Position numbers and translations under genes: made by a program
Notes under the pieces: model-generated
What the model was told of the DNA's origin: nothing
The model's input: only the letters and a program-made list of their open reading frames with translations
The model's database searches: none
NCBI GenBank assembly: GCA_038230275.1
Contig: JBBRNO010000118.1
Coordinates: forward strand, 1 to 21,788
Direction of reading: 5' to 3'
DNA length: 21,788 bases
From: JANXXV01 sp038230275
GTDB lineage: Bacteria; Acidobacteriota; Terriglobia; Bryobacterales; Bryobacteraceae
In this document: piece by piece, positions 15,283-21,788 of the stretch
Position numbering within the stretch: position 1 is the stretch's first letter
Layout of the letters: the number at the start of each line of letters is the position of its first letter

Positions 15283-16074
15283 CTACTTTACATTTCTCGA
15301 TTTTCGGCCACCGAAGTTGAATCGGTGGCCGATGATCATTTTTGCCAGCAGATGATCGGTTGATTGCGTCACGCCGACTCCTAAGCCAAAATTGAATTCC
15401 CAGTTAGGTCCAAAATCGATGTCAACGCTGGGCAGAATCTGTTGCATCTGATCGCGCAGAGTGTTGAAGCCGCGAAGCGGTCCCAGGCCGCCGTAGTATT
15501 CGATGCCCACGTCCACGCGCTTGGCGATTTTAAAAGAGGCCTTGGCATTGGGCGAGAAAGTGAGGCCGTCGCGCACCGATGGTCCGTGGAAGGAACGGTC
15601 CAAGGTGGGGTTGAATGAGAGGTACCACTTGCCCAGTTCCTTGTCGATAATCGGGCGTATTTCCCAGGTCCAGGTGTCCTCGGAAAATCGCGCGCGCTGG
15701 TAGCCGACCTCCATGGAAAGGCTGGCGCCGACCGGCCAGTGCCAGGATTCGGGCGCACGCACGCGGGGGCGGATGTGGTCGCCCACCCACTGGCATCCAT
15801 AGACCGGGCTGCAACTGGTGAAGATGTAGAAACCCACTTCTGACCAGGAGGTTAACCCCTGCGTGATCTCAATGGTCTCGTGCCATGCGTGGATGCTTGG
15901 ATAGACGCCGTTGATCTGTTTTTTCTGGCCGCCGATGGTCAGGTTATTGTGCAACTCCACCATGGTGTGCCCGGGCGCCAACGTTTCCGCGCCGTAGACC
16001 TGGACTTCGTAGTTGTCCTGTGCGGCCAGCGGCAAAGCCGCCAAGGCGAAGAGGGCAAGTAGAAATGGGAACAT
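15283..16074 (-). CDS. Putative outer-membrane beta-barrel protein
   Basis: The product of about 263 residues starts with a signal peptide (MFPFLLALFALAALPLAAQ). The mature part alternates hydrophobic and polar residues with many aromatic strand ends: TSWSEVGFYIF, GASLSMEVGYQRARF, WEIRPIIDKELGKWYLSFNP, VDVGIEYYGGLG, WEFNFGLGVGV, and a last strand MIIGHRFNF. This suggests an 8-to-12-strand barrel in the outer membrane or a related surface protein. Two cysteines (SCSPVYGCQW) may form a disulfide. I cannot assign a substrate or partner. I chose the ATG at 16072-16074; a GTG just before it (16077) would add one residue. It is divergent from serB across about 50 bp and converges on DinB. Confidence 0.75.
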   Translation of the reverse strand: MFPFLLALFALAALPLAAQDNYEVQVYGAETLAPGHTMVELHNNLTIGGQKKQINGVYPSIHAWHETIEITQGLTSWSEVGFYIFTSCSPVYGCQWVGDHIRPRVRAPESWHWPVGASLSMEVGYQRARFSEDTWTWEIRPIIDKELGKWYLSFNPTLDRSFHGPSVRDGLTFSPNAKASFKIAKRVDVGIEYYGGLGPLRGFNTLRDQMQQILPSVDIDFGPNWEFNFGLGVGVTQSTDHLLAKMIIGHRFNFGGRKSRNVK

Positions 16075-16076
16075 CA

Positions 16077-16092
16077 CTGTATTAGATTACAG
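16077..16092. promoter_or_regulatory. Possible operator: CTGTA-N6-TACAG palindrome
   Basis: A perfect 5-bp inverted repeat with a 6-bp AT-rich spacer sits in the short divergent gap between the outer-membrane-like gene and serB. It overlaps the probable promoter area of the minus-strand gene. Size and symmetry suit a dimeric repressor site, but a 10-bp match can arise by chance. Confidence 0.25.
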
Positions 16093-16111
16093 CCTGCTTG
16101 GCGGGGGCCGC

Positions 16112-16117
16112 TAGAAT
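16112..16117 (+). promoter_or_regulatory. Possible -10 box (TAGAAT) of serB
   Basis: TAGAAT lies 10 nt before the serB ATG, which would give a very short leader. No clear -35 box is visible. Tentative. Confidence 0.25.
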
Positions 16118-16127
16118 TGGGGAAGGC

Positions 16128-17357
16128 ATGACGAATTCTCCCGAATCCCGAGTTCTTCACATCGATATCACCGGTCACGACCGGTCTGGAGTTACCCATT
16201 CGCTGACAAATATTCTGGCTGAAGCCGGTGCGCGCATTCTGGATATCGGGCAGGCGGTGATCCACGATGCGCTGGCTCTGGGAATTCTGGTGGAGCTTAC
16301 CAAGGAGTTGAAATCGTCTCCACTGCTGACCGATCTACTGCTCAAGGCGCACGAACTTGGCATTCAGATTCGATTCACCACCATCTCTAAACAGGACTAT
16401 CAGACCTGGGTGGAATCGCAAGGCAAGCGGCGTTACCTGATCACCGTACTGGGCCCAACGATCACGGCTGGCCATGTGGCCGATATCAGCGGCATTGTGG
16501 CGCGGGCCGGGCTGAACATCGACCGTATCGACCGCCTGTCCGGACGTACTCCGTTGGAAACTACGGAAGCGCCGAGCCGCGTTTGCGTGGAGTTTGCCGT
16601 CTCAGGCGAGCTTGCCGATGAAGACGCCATCCGCGCCCCGCTGATGGAGTTGACCGGCGACTACGACATCGACATCGCGTTTCAACACGACAACGTCTAT
16701 CGCAGAAACCGCCGCCTGGTGGCATTCGACATGGACTCCACCTTGATCCAGACCGAAGTGATTGATGAACTGGCGAAGCTGGCTGGCGTGGGAGAGCAGG
16801 TGCAAGCCATCACGGAAGCGGCGATGCGCGGCGAACTGGACTTTCAAGCCAGCTTCCGGAAGCGCGTGTCGTTGCTGAAAGGGCTGCCCGAAAGCGCGCT
16901 GCAGCAGGTGATTGATGAGCTGCCGCTGATGGATGGCGCGGAGCGCTTGACGGAGACGTTGCGTTTGCTGGGCTACAAAACTGCGATTCTTTCCGGCGGA
17001 TTCACCTTTGTGGGGCGCGAATTACAGCGGCGTTTGGGGATCGATTACCTTCATGCCAATGAACTCGACATCCGGGATGGCGTGGTGACCGGTGAGGTCA
17101 CCACACCGATTGTGGACGGCGCGAAGAAGGCGGAACTTCTAGGGCAGATTGCCAAAACCGAGCATCTGAGCATGGAGCAGGTGATCGCCGTGGGCGATGG
17201 AGCGAACGACCTGCCGATGCTGCGTCTGGCCGGCCTGGGCATCGCCTTCCGGGCCAAACCGGTGGTGCGGCAATCCGCGCGACAGGCCATCTCCACCATG
17301 GGCCTGGACGGGATTCTGTTCCTGCTGGGTGTGCGCGACCGCGAACTGCTGGCGTAG
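16128..17357 (+). CDS. serB: Phosphoserine phosphatase with two N-terminal ACT domains
   Basis: This 409-residue enzyme makes L-serine from O-phospho-L-serine, the last step of serine synthesis, in the cytoplasm. Residues about 8-90 (LHIDITGHDRSGVTHSLTNIL) and 102-185 (YLITVLGPTITAGHVADISGIV) are two ACT domains that likely sense serine. Residues 195-409 are the HAD phosphatase: motif I DMDST with nucleophile D201 and acid/base D203, the helical cap with E210, motif II LSGGF with S289, motif III K334, and motif IV GDGANDLPM with D357 and D361. The length and double-ACT form fit the long SerB type of Actinobacteria and some other phyla. The ATG at 16128 has GGAAGG upstream; the frame continues 10 codons further, but those look untranslated. 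A family B element lies 8 nt after the stop. Confidence 0.95.
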   Translation: MTNSPESRVLHIDITGHDRSGVTHSLTNILAEAGARILDIGQAVIHDALALGILVELTKELKSSPLLTDLLLKAHELGIQIRFTTISKQDYQTWVESQGKRRYLITVLGPTITAGHVADISGIVARAGLNIDRIDRLSGRTPLETTEAPSRVCVEFAVSGELADEDAIRAPLMELTGDYDIDIAFQHDNVYRRNRRLVAFDMDSTLIQTEVIDELAKLAGVGEQVQAITEAAMRGELDFQASFRKRVSLLKGLPESALQQVIDELPLMDGAERLTETLRLLGYKTAILSGGFTFVGRELQRRLGIDYLHANELDIRDGVVTGEVTTPIVDGAKKAELLGQIAKTEHLSMEQVIAVGDGANDLPMLRLAGLGIAFRAKPVVRQSARQAISTMGLDGILFLLGVRDRELLA

Positions 17358-17365
17358 CGCACTAG

Positions 17366-17529
17366 TACGTGCTTGCAAGAGTTCGGGTTTGGCACTCCCT
17401 GAAGGGTCGCGCGAAGAATCCACGACTGACGCGATCCTTCTTCCGCTTCAAGCGGGCGGCTTCGACCGCGGCTCGGAAAACGCAGTGTGAGCCGCGAAAA
17501 TCCAGAACGCCTATTTCTGCAACTAAGCA
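17366..17529. mobile_element. MITE-like element, family B, copy 1 (between serB and kinase)
   Basis: This 164-bp non-coding element is bounded by CTAG repeats at 17362-17365 and 17530-17533. Ends are imperfect inverted repeats: left TACGTGCTTGCAAGAG, right in reverse complement TGCTTAGTTGCAGAAA. The left 100 bp match the repeat starting at 21538, roughly 80% by eye. It encodes no protein and carries the 13-mer CGCGGCTCGGAAA that is also found inside family A. It fills almost the whole gap between serB and the kinase gene, which starts 14 nt after its end. Confidence 0.75.
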
Positions 17530-17530
17530 C

Positions 17531-17536
17531 TAGAAT
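17531..17536 (+). promoter_or_regulatory. Possible -10 box (TAGAAT) formed at the MITE junction
   Basis: TAGAAT spans the CTAG flanking the family B element and the original DNA. It lies 7 nt before the kinase ATG, so transcription would begin at or beside the start codon. No Shine-Dalgarno is visible there, which fits a leaderless message. No -35 box was identified. Confidence 0.3.
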
Positions 17537-17543
17537 AATCACT

Positions 17544-20117
17544 ATGACCCCGGAGCGCTGGAAACAGGTGCAGGAACTATTCTACGCAGCGGTCGACCTG
17601 GAAACTGAGCCGCAGTTGGCGCTGCTTGCCGCGTGCTGTGCGGGCGACCCCGATCTGCGCAAGCAGGTGGAAGGGTTGCTGGACGCCTCTGGCAAGACGA
17701 ACGGATTCATTGAGCATCGGGTGGTGGAAGCAGCGGACGAAATGCTGGCCGGCGCAGAACAACCAGCCGGCGAACGCGTTGGCCCCTACCAATTGATTCG
17801 CGCGCTTGCTTCCGGCGGCATGGGCACGGTTTACCTGGCCACACGCGCCGACGATCAGTATCGTCAACAAGTGGCCATCAAGCTGATTCGCTCCGGTTTG
17901 CCACAGCGCGAACTATTGTTACGATTCCGGGCGGAGCGGCAGATTCTGGCGAACCTGCAGCACGATCACATTGCGCGTCTTCTGGACGGCGGCGTAACGG
18001 CCGCGGGCCTTCCCTACCTGGTGATGGAGTACGTGGACGGCTTGCCGATCGATCAATATTGCCTGGATCGGGCGGTACCGTTGGAAAAGCGGCTTGCGCT
18101 ATTTCGCGCGGTCTGTTCGGCGGTGCAGTATGCACACCAGAATCTGATTGTTCATCGCGACATCAAGCCAGCCAACATCCTGGTAACGGAAGCCGGCGTT
18201 CCGAAACTGCTGGATTTCGGTATTGCCAAAATCCTGAGCCCCAGCGTGGGCGGCGATACGGTGGCACTTACGGGCGTGGCCCAACGGCTGATGACGCCGG
18301 ACTATGCGAGTCCGGAACAGATTCGCGGGGAACCCATCACCACAGCTACAGACGTGTATTCGCTGGGCGTGCTGCTCTATGAATTGCTAACCGGCAGGCG
18401 GCCATTTCAATTGGGGTCGGCCAGCGTGATTGAACTAGAGCGGGTGATTTGCAATCAGGAGCCCGCCGCGCCAAGCACAGCGGTGGCATTCGCGCTGCCG
18501 CGGGACCTGGACAACATCGTGATGATGGCGATGCGCAAGGAGCCGATTCGCCGATACGCTTCGGCGGCGGATCTATCGGAAGATGTGCGGCTTTATCTGG
18601 CGGGCTTTCCGGTGCGGGCACGGAAAGATACGCTGCGCTATCGCGCGGGAAAGTTCATCGGACGCAACCGGATTGGCGTGGCCGCGGGAGCCATTCTGGT
18701 GTTGGTGGTATTGGGCTTTGGCATCGGAATGGGTCTGCTGGCAAGGCGCGTCGCCCTGGAACGCGATTCGGCGCGGCGCGAACGCAACACCGCCGAACAG
18801 GTATCGCAATTTCTGGTGAGTATTTTCCAGGTGTCCGATCCGGAGAAGGCGCGCGGAGATACCATCACCGCGCGCGAGATTCTGGATCGCGCGGCAACCA
18901 AGATTACCAAGGACCTGCGCGATCAGCCGGACGTAGAAGCCCGGCTGCTGGAAACGGTGGGCAAAGTCTACGAGAATCTGGGGCAGTATGAGACATCGCG
19001 GTCGCTGCTGGAGCAAGCGCTGAACATACGCCGGCAGTTCGGCGGATTGCAGAATCTGGACGTCGCCCGAAGCTTGAAGGATTTAGCGGAACTGGCCCGG
19101 CGCAAACGGGATTTCGCAGCGGCGGAAGCCATGATACGGGAATCGCTGGCAATCCGCATCCGGCTGCTTGGGGCCAAGGACGCCGATGTAGGCGAGACGT
19201 TGAACACGCTGGCATTGGTGCTGCATGAGCGAGGAGATCTGGCCGCGGCGGAACCGGTGTTCCGGCAGGCTCTACGTATGCGGGAGCAGTTGCGCACACG
19301 GGAACACGCGGAGACTTCGGTGCTGAGCAATCTGGCGGGATTGCTGAAGGACCGTGGCGACTACGCGGCGGCTGAACCGTATATGAAAGAGTGCGTGGAC
19401 ATCCGGCGGAAGACGCTGCCCCCGAACCATCCGCGCTTGGCGCTGGCGGTATCCAAGCTGGGCAGCATTCTGTTTCTGGAAGAGAAATACGCGGAGGCCG
19501 AACCGTTGCTTCGCGAGGCGATGGCAATGAAGGAAAAAGTGTATGGGCCCAACCATTCGTCCGTTGCCGACTCGCTGGATCTGCTGGGAGCGTTGATGCG
19601 GGAGCGCGGCGACCTGGAGGAAGCGGAACGGATGCACCGCCGTGCGCTGGGGATCCAAGGGAACGGCGAATTCAAAGGCTGCCCCGGATGCACCGACACG
19701 CGAACGCTTTTGGCGATGGTGAAGGTGGCGCAGCGGCAGTATCCGCAGGCGGAAGCGTTCTTCCGGGCCAGTCTGCAAAAGATCCGCGCGACGCTGCCAC
19801 AAGGCCACCTGGCGCTGGTGGAACCGCTGCTGGGGCTTGCTTCCCTGATGATGGAAACGGGGCGCGCGCAGGAAGCCGAACCGCTGTTCCGCGAAGCGAT
19901 CGCGGTGCGCCGCCAGAGGCTGCCGACCGACCACTGGCAGATTCCGGCGGCTGCGGTGGCGCTGGCCGGTTGCCTGGCGGCGCAAGGGCGCAGAGGCGAA
20001 GCACAAGCGCTGCTTACCGGAAGCATGGGGCCGCTGGAGGCGAAACGCGGAGCGCGATCGAAGGAGTTGCGGCGGGCACTGGAATCTTTGAGTCAGTTGA
20101 AAGCGGCCCAGGGTTAG
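17544..20117 (+). CDS. Membrane Ser/Thr protein kinase with TPR repeat domain
   Basis: The 857-residue product starts MTPERWKQVQELFYAA, an N-terminal segment common to acidobacterial kinases. The Hanks-type kinase domain (residues about 80-350) has a glycine loop (ASGGMGTVYLA), K113 (VAIKLI), E131, the catalytic loop HRDIKPANI with D206, K208 and N211, DFG at 224-226, and SPE at 256-258. All key residues are present, so it should be active. A single transmembrane helix at about 378-400 puts the C-terminal half outside the membrane. That half (about 440-840) is a run of TPR-type helix pairs (GDLAAAEPVFRQALRMRE, KYAEAEPLLREAMAMKE, GRAQEAEPLFREAIAVRR), likely a sensor or protein-binding domain. 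The start is the ATG at 17544; the frame extends upstream only into the element. Its stop is 8 nt from the convergent flavoprotein gene. Confidence 0.95.
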   Translation: MTPERWKQVQELFYAAVDLETEPQLALLAACCAGDPDLRKQVEGLLDASGKTNGFIEHRVVEAADEMLAGAEQPAGERVGPYQLIRALASGGMGTVYLATRADDQYRQQVAIKLIRSGLPQRELLLRFRAERQILANLQHDHIARLLDGGVTAAGLPYLVMEYVDGLPIDQYCLDRAVPLEKRLALFRAVCSAVQYAHQNLIVHRDIKPANILVTEAGVPKLLDFGIAKILSPSVGGDTVALTGVAQRLMTPDYASPEQIRGEPITTATDVYSLGVLLYELLTGRRPFQLGSASVIELERVICNQEPAAPSTAVAFALPRDLDNIVMMAMRKEPIRRYASAADLSEDVRLYLAGFPVRARKDTLRYRAGKFIGRNRIGVAAGAILVLVVLGFGIGMGLLARRVALERDSARRERNTAEQVSQFLVSIFQVSDPEKARGDTITAREILDRAATKITKDLRDQPDVEARLLETVGKVYENLGQYETSRSLLEQALNIRRQFGGLQNLDVARSLKDLAELARRKRDFAAAEAMIRESLAIRIRLLGAKDADVGETLNTLALVLHERGDLAAAEPVFRQALRMREQLRTREHAETSVLSNLAGLLKDRGDYAAAEPYMKECVDIRRKTLPPNHPRLALAVSKLGSILFLEEKYAEAEPLLREAMAMKEKVYGPNHSSVADSLDLLGALMRERGDLEEAERMHRRALGIQGNGEFKGCPGCTDTRTLLAMVKVAQRQYPQAEAFFRASLQKIRATLPQGHLALVEPLLGLASLMMETGRAQEAEPLFREAIAVRRQRLPTDHWQIPAAAVALAGCLAAQGRRGEAQALLTGSMGPLEAKRGARSKELRRALESLSQLKAAQG

Positions 20118-20125
20118 GGTTGGAC

Positions 20126-21292
20126 TTACAGCGCCTGACCGGCGCAGTAACCGGAAGACCAGGCCCACTGGAAATTGAATCCGCCCAGGTGTCCGGTGAC
20201 GTCTACCACTTCGCCGATGAAAAAGAGTCCCGGCACTTTGCGGGCTTCCATCGTTTTGGCGGAAAGTTCATTGGTATCCACGCCGCCGCCGGTCACCTCC
20301 GCCTTATCGTAGCCTTCGGTTCCGCCCGGCGTAATCTTCCAGTGGTGTAAGTTGCTTTCCAGCGATGCAAGTCCGCGGTTGGTCCAATCCGGCGGCGCAT
20401 GCAGATCGAGCCAGCGGTCCGCTAATCGCGCGGGAAGCAACGCGCGAAACACGGGAGTGGCACCGATGCGGTTGCGCGTGGAATTCGATTGCAGCAACTC
20501 CGTGGTGGCCTGACGGCCGGGCAGCAGATCGATCATTATGGAGTCCGGCTTGTTCCAGTAAGACGAGATTTGCAAAATGGCCGGGCCACTCAAGCCGCGA
20601 TGCGTGAAGAGCATTTTCTCGCGAAAGCTTTGCTTGCCATATGAGGCGATGACGTCCGTGGAAACGCCCGCCAAACTGACATAGTTTTTGGTATCCGCCA
20701 CGTGGAAGGTAAGCGGAACCAAGGCGGGCCGGCATTCCACCAACGTGATGCCGAACTGCCGCGCCAGTTCATAGCCGAATGCGGTGGCGCCCATCTTCGG
20801 GATGGACAAGCCGCCGGTTGCCACCACCACTGCCGGCGCGTGAAATTCATGATCGCCGGCTTCCACCACGAAACCAGTGGTCTTGCGAACCTGCCGGATG
20901 GGGGAGTTCAGGAAAATACGCACTCCCGCCTCACGGCATTCCGCTTCCAGCAAGGCGGTGATGTCGCGGGCGGAGCGATCGCAAAAAAGCTGGCCCAGCG
21001 TTTTCTGGTGATAGGGAATGCGATGCTTCTCCACCAGCGCGATAAAATCGGCCGGGGTGTAGCGGGCCAGCGCCGATTTGCAGAAGTGCGGATTGGCGGA
21101 GAGGAAATTCTCCGCCGCGCACACCAGGTTGGTGAAGTTGCAGCGGCCGCCTCCAGAGATGAGAATCTTGTTGCCGGCACGCTCAGCATGTTCCAGCAGG
21201 GCAACGCGGCGTCCGCGCTTCCCTGCTTCGATGGCACATAGCAAGCCGGCGGCGCCTGCGCCGAGAACTACCGCGTCAAATTCCTGGATCAC
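20126..21292 (-). CDS. BaiN/YhiN-family flavoprotein (NAD(P)/FAD-dependent oxidoreductase)
   Basis: This 388-residue cytoplasmic protein begins with an FAD-binding Rossmann motif, GAGAAG at 11-16. Next come the family signature SGGGRCNFTN (46-55), LGQLFCDRSARDI, VVATGGLSIPKMGATAFGYELA, and the closing GEVVDVTGHLGGFNFQWAWSSG, where the flavin is capped. Proteins of this type (HI0933/YhiN, BaiN) are flavin-dependent reductases; BaiN itself acts on bile-acid intermediates in gut clostridia, but most members lack known substrates, and bile acids are unlikely here. The start is a GTG at 21290-21292 with AGAAGG immediately before it; no ATG alternative gives the complete Rossmann strand. It converges on the kinase gene with only 8 nt between stops and no visible terminator. 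Confidence 0.93.
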   Translation of the reverse strand: MIQEFDAVVLGAGAAGLLCAIEAGKRGRRVALLEHAERAGNKILISGGGRCNFTNLVCAAENFLSANPHFCKSALARYTPADFIALVEKHRIPYHQKTLGQLFCDRSARDITALLEAECREAGVRIFLNSPIRQVRKTTGFVVEAGDHEFHAPAVVVATGGLSIPKMGATAFGYELARQFGITLVECRPALVPLTFHVADTKNYVSLAGVSTDVIASYGKQSFREKMLFTHRGLSGPAILQISSYWNKPDSIMIDLLPGRQATTELLQSNSTRNRIGATPVFRALLPARLADRWLDLHAPPDWTNRGLASLESNLHHWKITPGGTEGYDKAEVTGGGVDTNELSAKTMEARKVPGLFFIGEVVDVTGHLGGFNFQWAWSSGYCAGQAL

Positions 21293-21295
21293 CTT

Positions 21296-21524
21296 CTAAC
21301 TGTAGCGGAGGGTGATTGGGTTTAAGGGTTCGCGATGCAGGCGGCTATCGGCGGGCGCGACGGATGCCACACGGATGCTCGGCAATTCATGGGGCAAAGC
21401 TTTGGTGGTGATGATTTGCGAAGACCGGCGTTTCAGTAAGCGGCGCGAATGGAAATCCGAAAACGCGGATGGCTTCGCGGGCGGCGGGTGTCTCAAGAGA
21501 AACGGAGGTGCGCTCCGCGGGCAT
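21296..21524 (-). other. Stretch without a supported gene; possible frameshifted remnant
   Basis: This stretch is between the flavoprotein gene and the repeat at 21538. On the minus strand, a 45-codon frame from an ATG at 21524 to a TGA at 21387 (MPAERTSVSLETPAAREAIR at its start) has protein-like composition. The neighbouring frame continues in similar style to a TAG at 21296-21298 (SIRVASVAPADSRLHREPLN near its end). Together they could be the C-terminal part of a minus-strand gene with one frameshift near 21400. I recognise no family, and chance open frames are a fair alternative. No RNA gene or promoter is evident. Confidence 0.25.
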
Positions 21525-21537
21525 TGAAGACGTCTCA

Positions 21538-21640
21538 CTAGTACCTGCTTGCAAAAGTTTGCGTGTACCACTCCCAAAGGGTCGCGCGAAGAATTAACGA
21601 CTTGCGCGATCCTTCTTCCGCCTCAAGGGGGCGGATTCGC
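21538..21640. repeat. MITE-like element, family B, copy 2 (left part recognisable)
   Basis: Starting at CTAG (21538-21541), the sequence matches the left 100 bp of the element at 17362, about 80% identical by eye with one indel. Shared blocks include TGCTTGCAA, AGGGTCGCGCGAAGAAT and CGCGATCCTTCTTCCGC. The right half diverges after about 21640; no second CTAG or matching right inverted repeat is found before the window ends. This copy is either decayed, recombined, or of a longer subtype. Confidence 0.65.
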
Positions 21641-21788
21641 CCGGCCAACCACTCCCTCAGAAGGCGTGAAAAAATCAACAGTTGAGCCGGAATCCTCACG
21701 AACGAAAATCGAGGCGGGTCGATCTCCATTCTTCTTTTCATAGTAGAGTACTTTGCGAAACAAATGCTGGCTGCGCCATTCTACTCCT
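21641..21788. other. Unassigned right-edge sequence
   Basis: A minus-strand frame from about 21741 (with MEIDPPRFSFVRIP near its start) enters the repeat and has no recognisable family. It might be the 5' end of a gene split by the repeat, or chance. Right half of the repeat may also extend into this stretch in degenerate form. Nothing here can be assigned firmly. Confidence 0.2.

Noticed and set aside
17487..17543. Upstream GTG start for the kinase
   Set aside because: It lies within the family B element; the ATG at 17544 begins the N-terminal segment typical of these kinases.
19272..20168. 298-codon minus-strand frame and a plus-strand frame at 19391-20350
   Set aside because: Both overlap the TPR part of the kinase gene, which has clear repeats in its own frame.
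21312..21527. 71-codon plus-strand frame
   Set aside because: No family, no ribosome binding site, Arg/Gly-rich; the minus-strand reading is more protein-like, though also unproven.

Overview
The window looks like chromosomal DNA from an Acidobacteriota bacterium, most likely the Solibacter/Bryobacter group. This rests on gene content: a von Willebrand A protein of the type common in Acidobacteria, a membrane Ser/Thr kinase with TPR repeats, a DUF1501 plus DUF1549/DUF1553 c-type cytochrome operon, and many exported catabolic proteins. The DNA is GC-rich and genes are packed into ATGA-type overlaps. I saw no tRNA, rRNA, CRISPR array, phage module or complete transposase gene.

Left part (1-7490). 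An unrecognised minus-strand gene runs off the left edge. An exported ThuA-domain protein (minus) is divergent from a tight six-gene plus-strand operon: exported amidohydrolase, exported two-domain cupin, MFS transporter, unusual ferredoxin-like protein, unknown cysteine-rich protein, and a D-2-hydroxyacid dehydrogenase with a signal peptide. Three exported proteins, one organic-anion-type transporter and a ferredoxin-containing pair suggest uptake and oxidation of an unidentified small organic or sugar-derived acid. The two unrecognised proteins in its middle are the best candidates here for undescribed biochemistry.

Middle part (7580-12922). A minus-strand operon encodes a DUF1549/DUF1553 cytochrome, a Tat-exported DUF1501 protein, a Tat-exported beta-propeller and a pyridoxamine-phosphate-oxidase-like protein. 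The last gene is broken by a 148-bp non-coding element flanked by CTAG.

Right part (12923-21788). An aldo/keto reductase remnant precedes a VWA protein coupled to a DinB protein. An outer-membrane-like protein is divergent from serB (two ACT domains plus a HAD phosphatase). Then come a Ser/Thr kinase with TPR repeats and a convergent BaiN-type flavoprotein. The last 500 bases hold only gene debris and part of a repeat.

Two families of short, palindromic, CTAG-flanked repeats (MITE-like, resembling non-autonomous IS elements) run through the window. Family A is at 7778-7925 and 15083-15228. Family B is at 17366-17529, with a partial copy from 21542. One copy disrupts a gene, one lies between convergent genes, and one forms the entire upstream region of the kinase.
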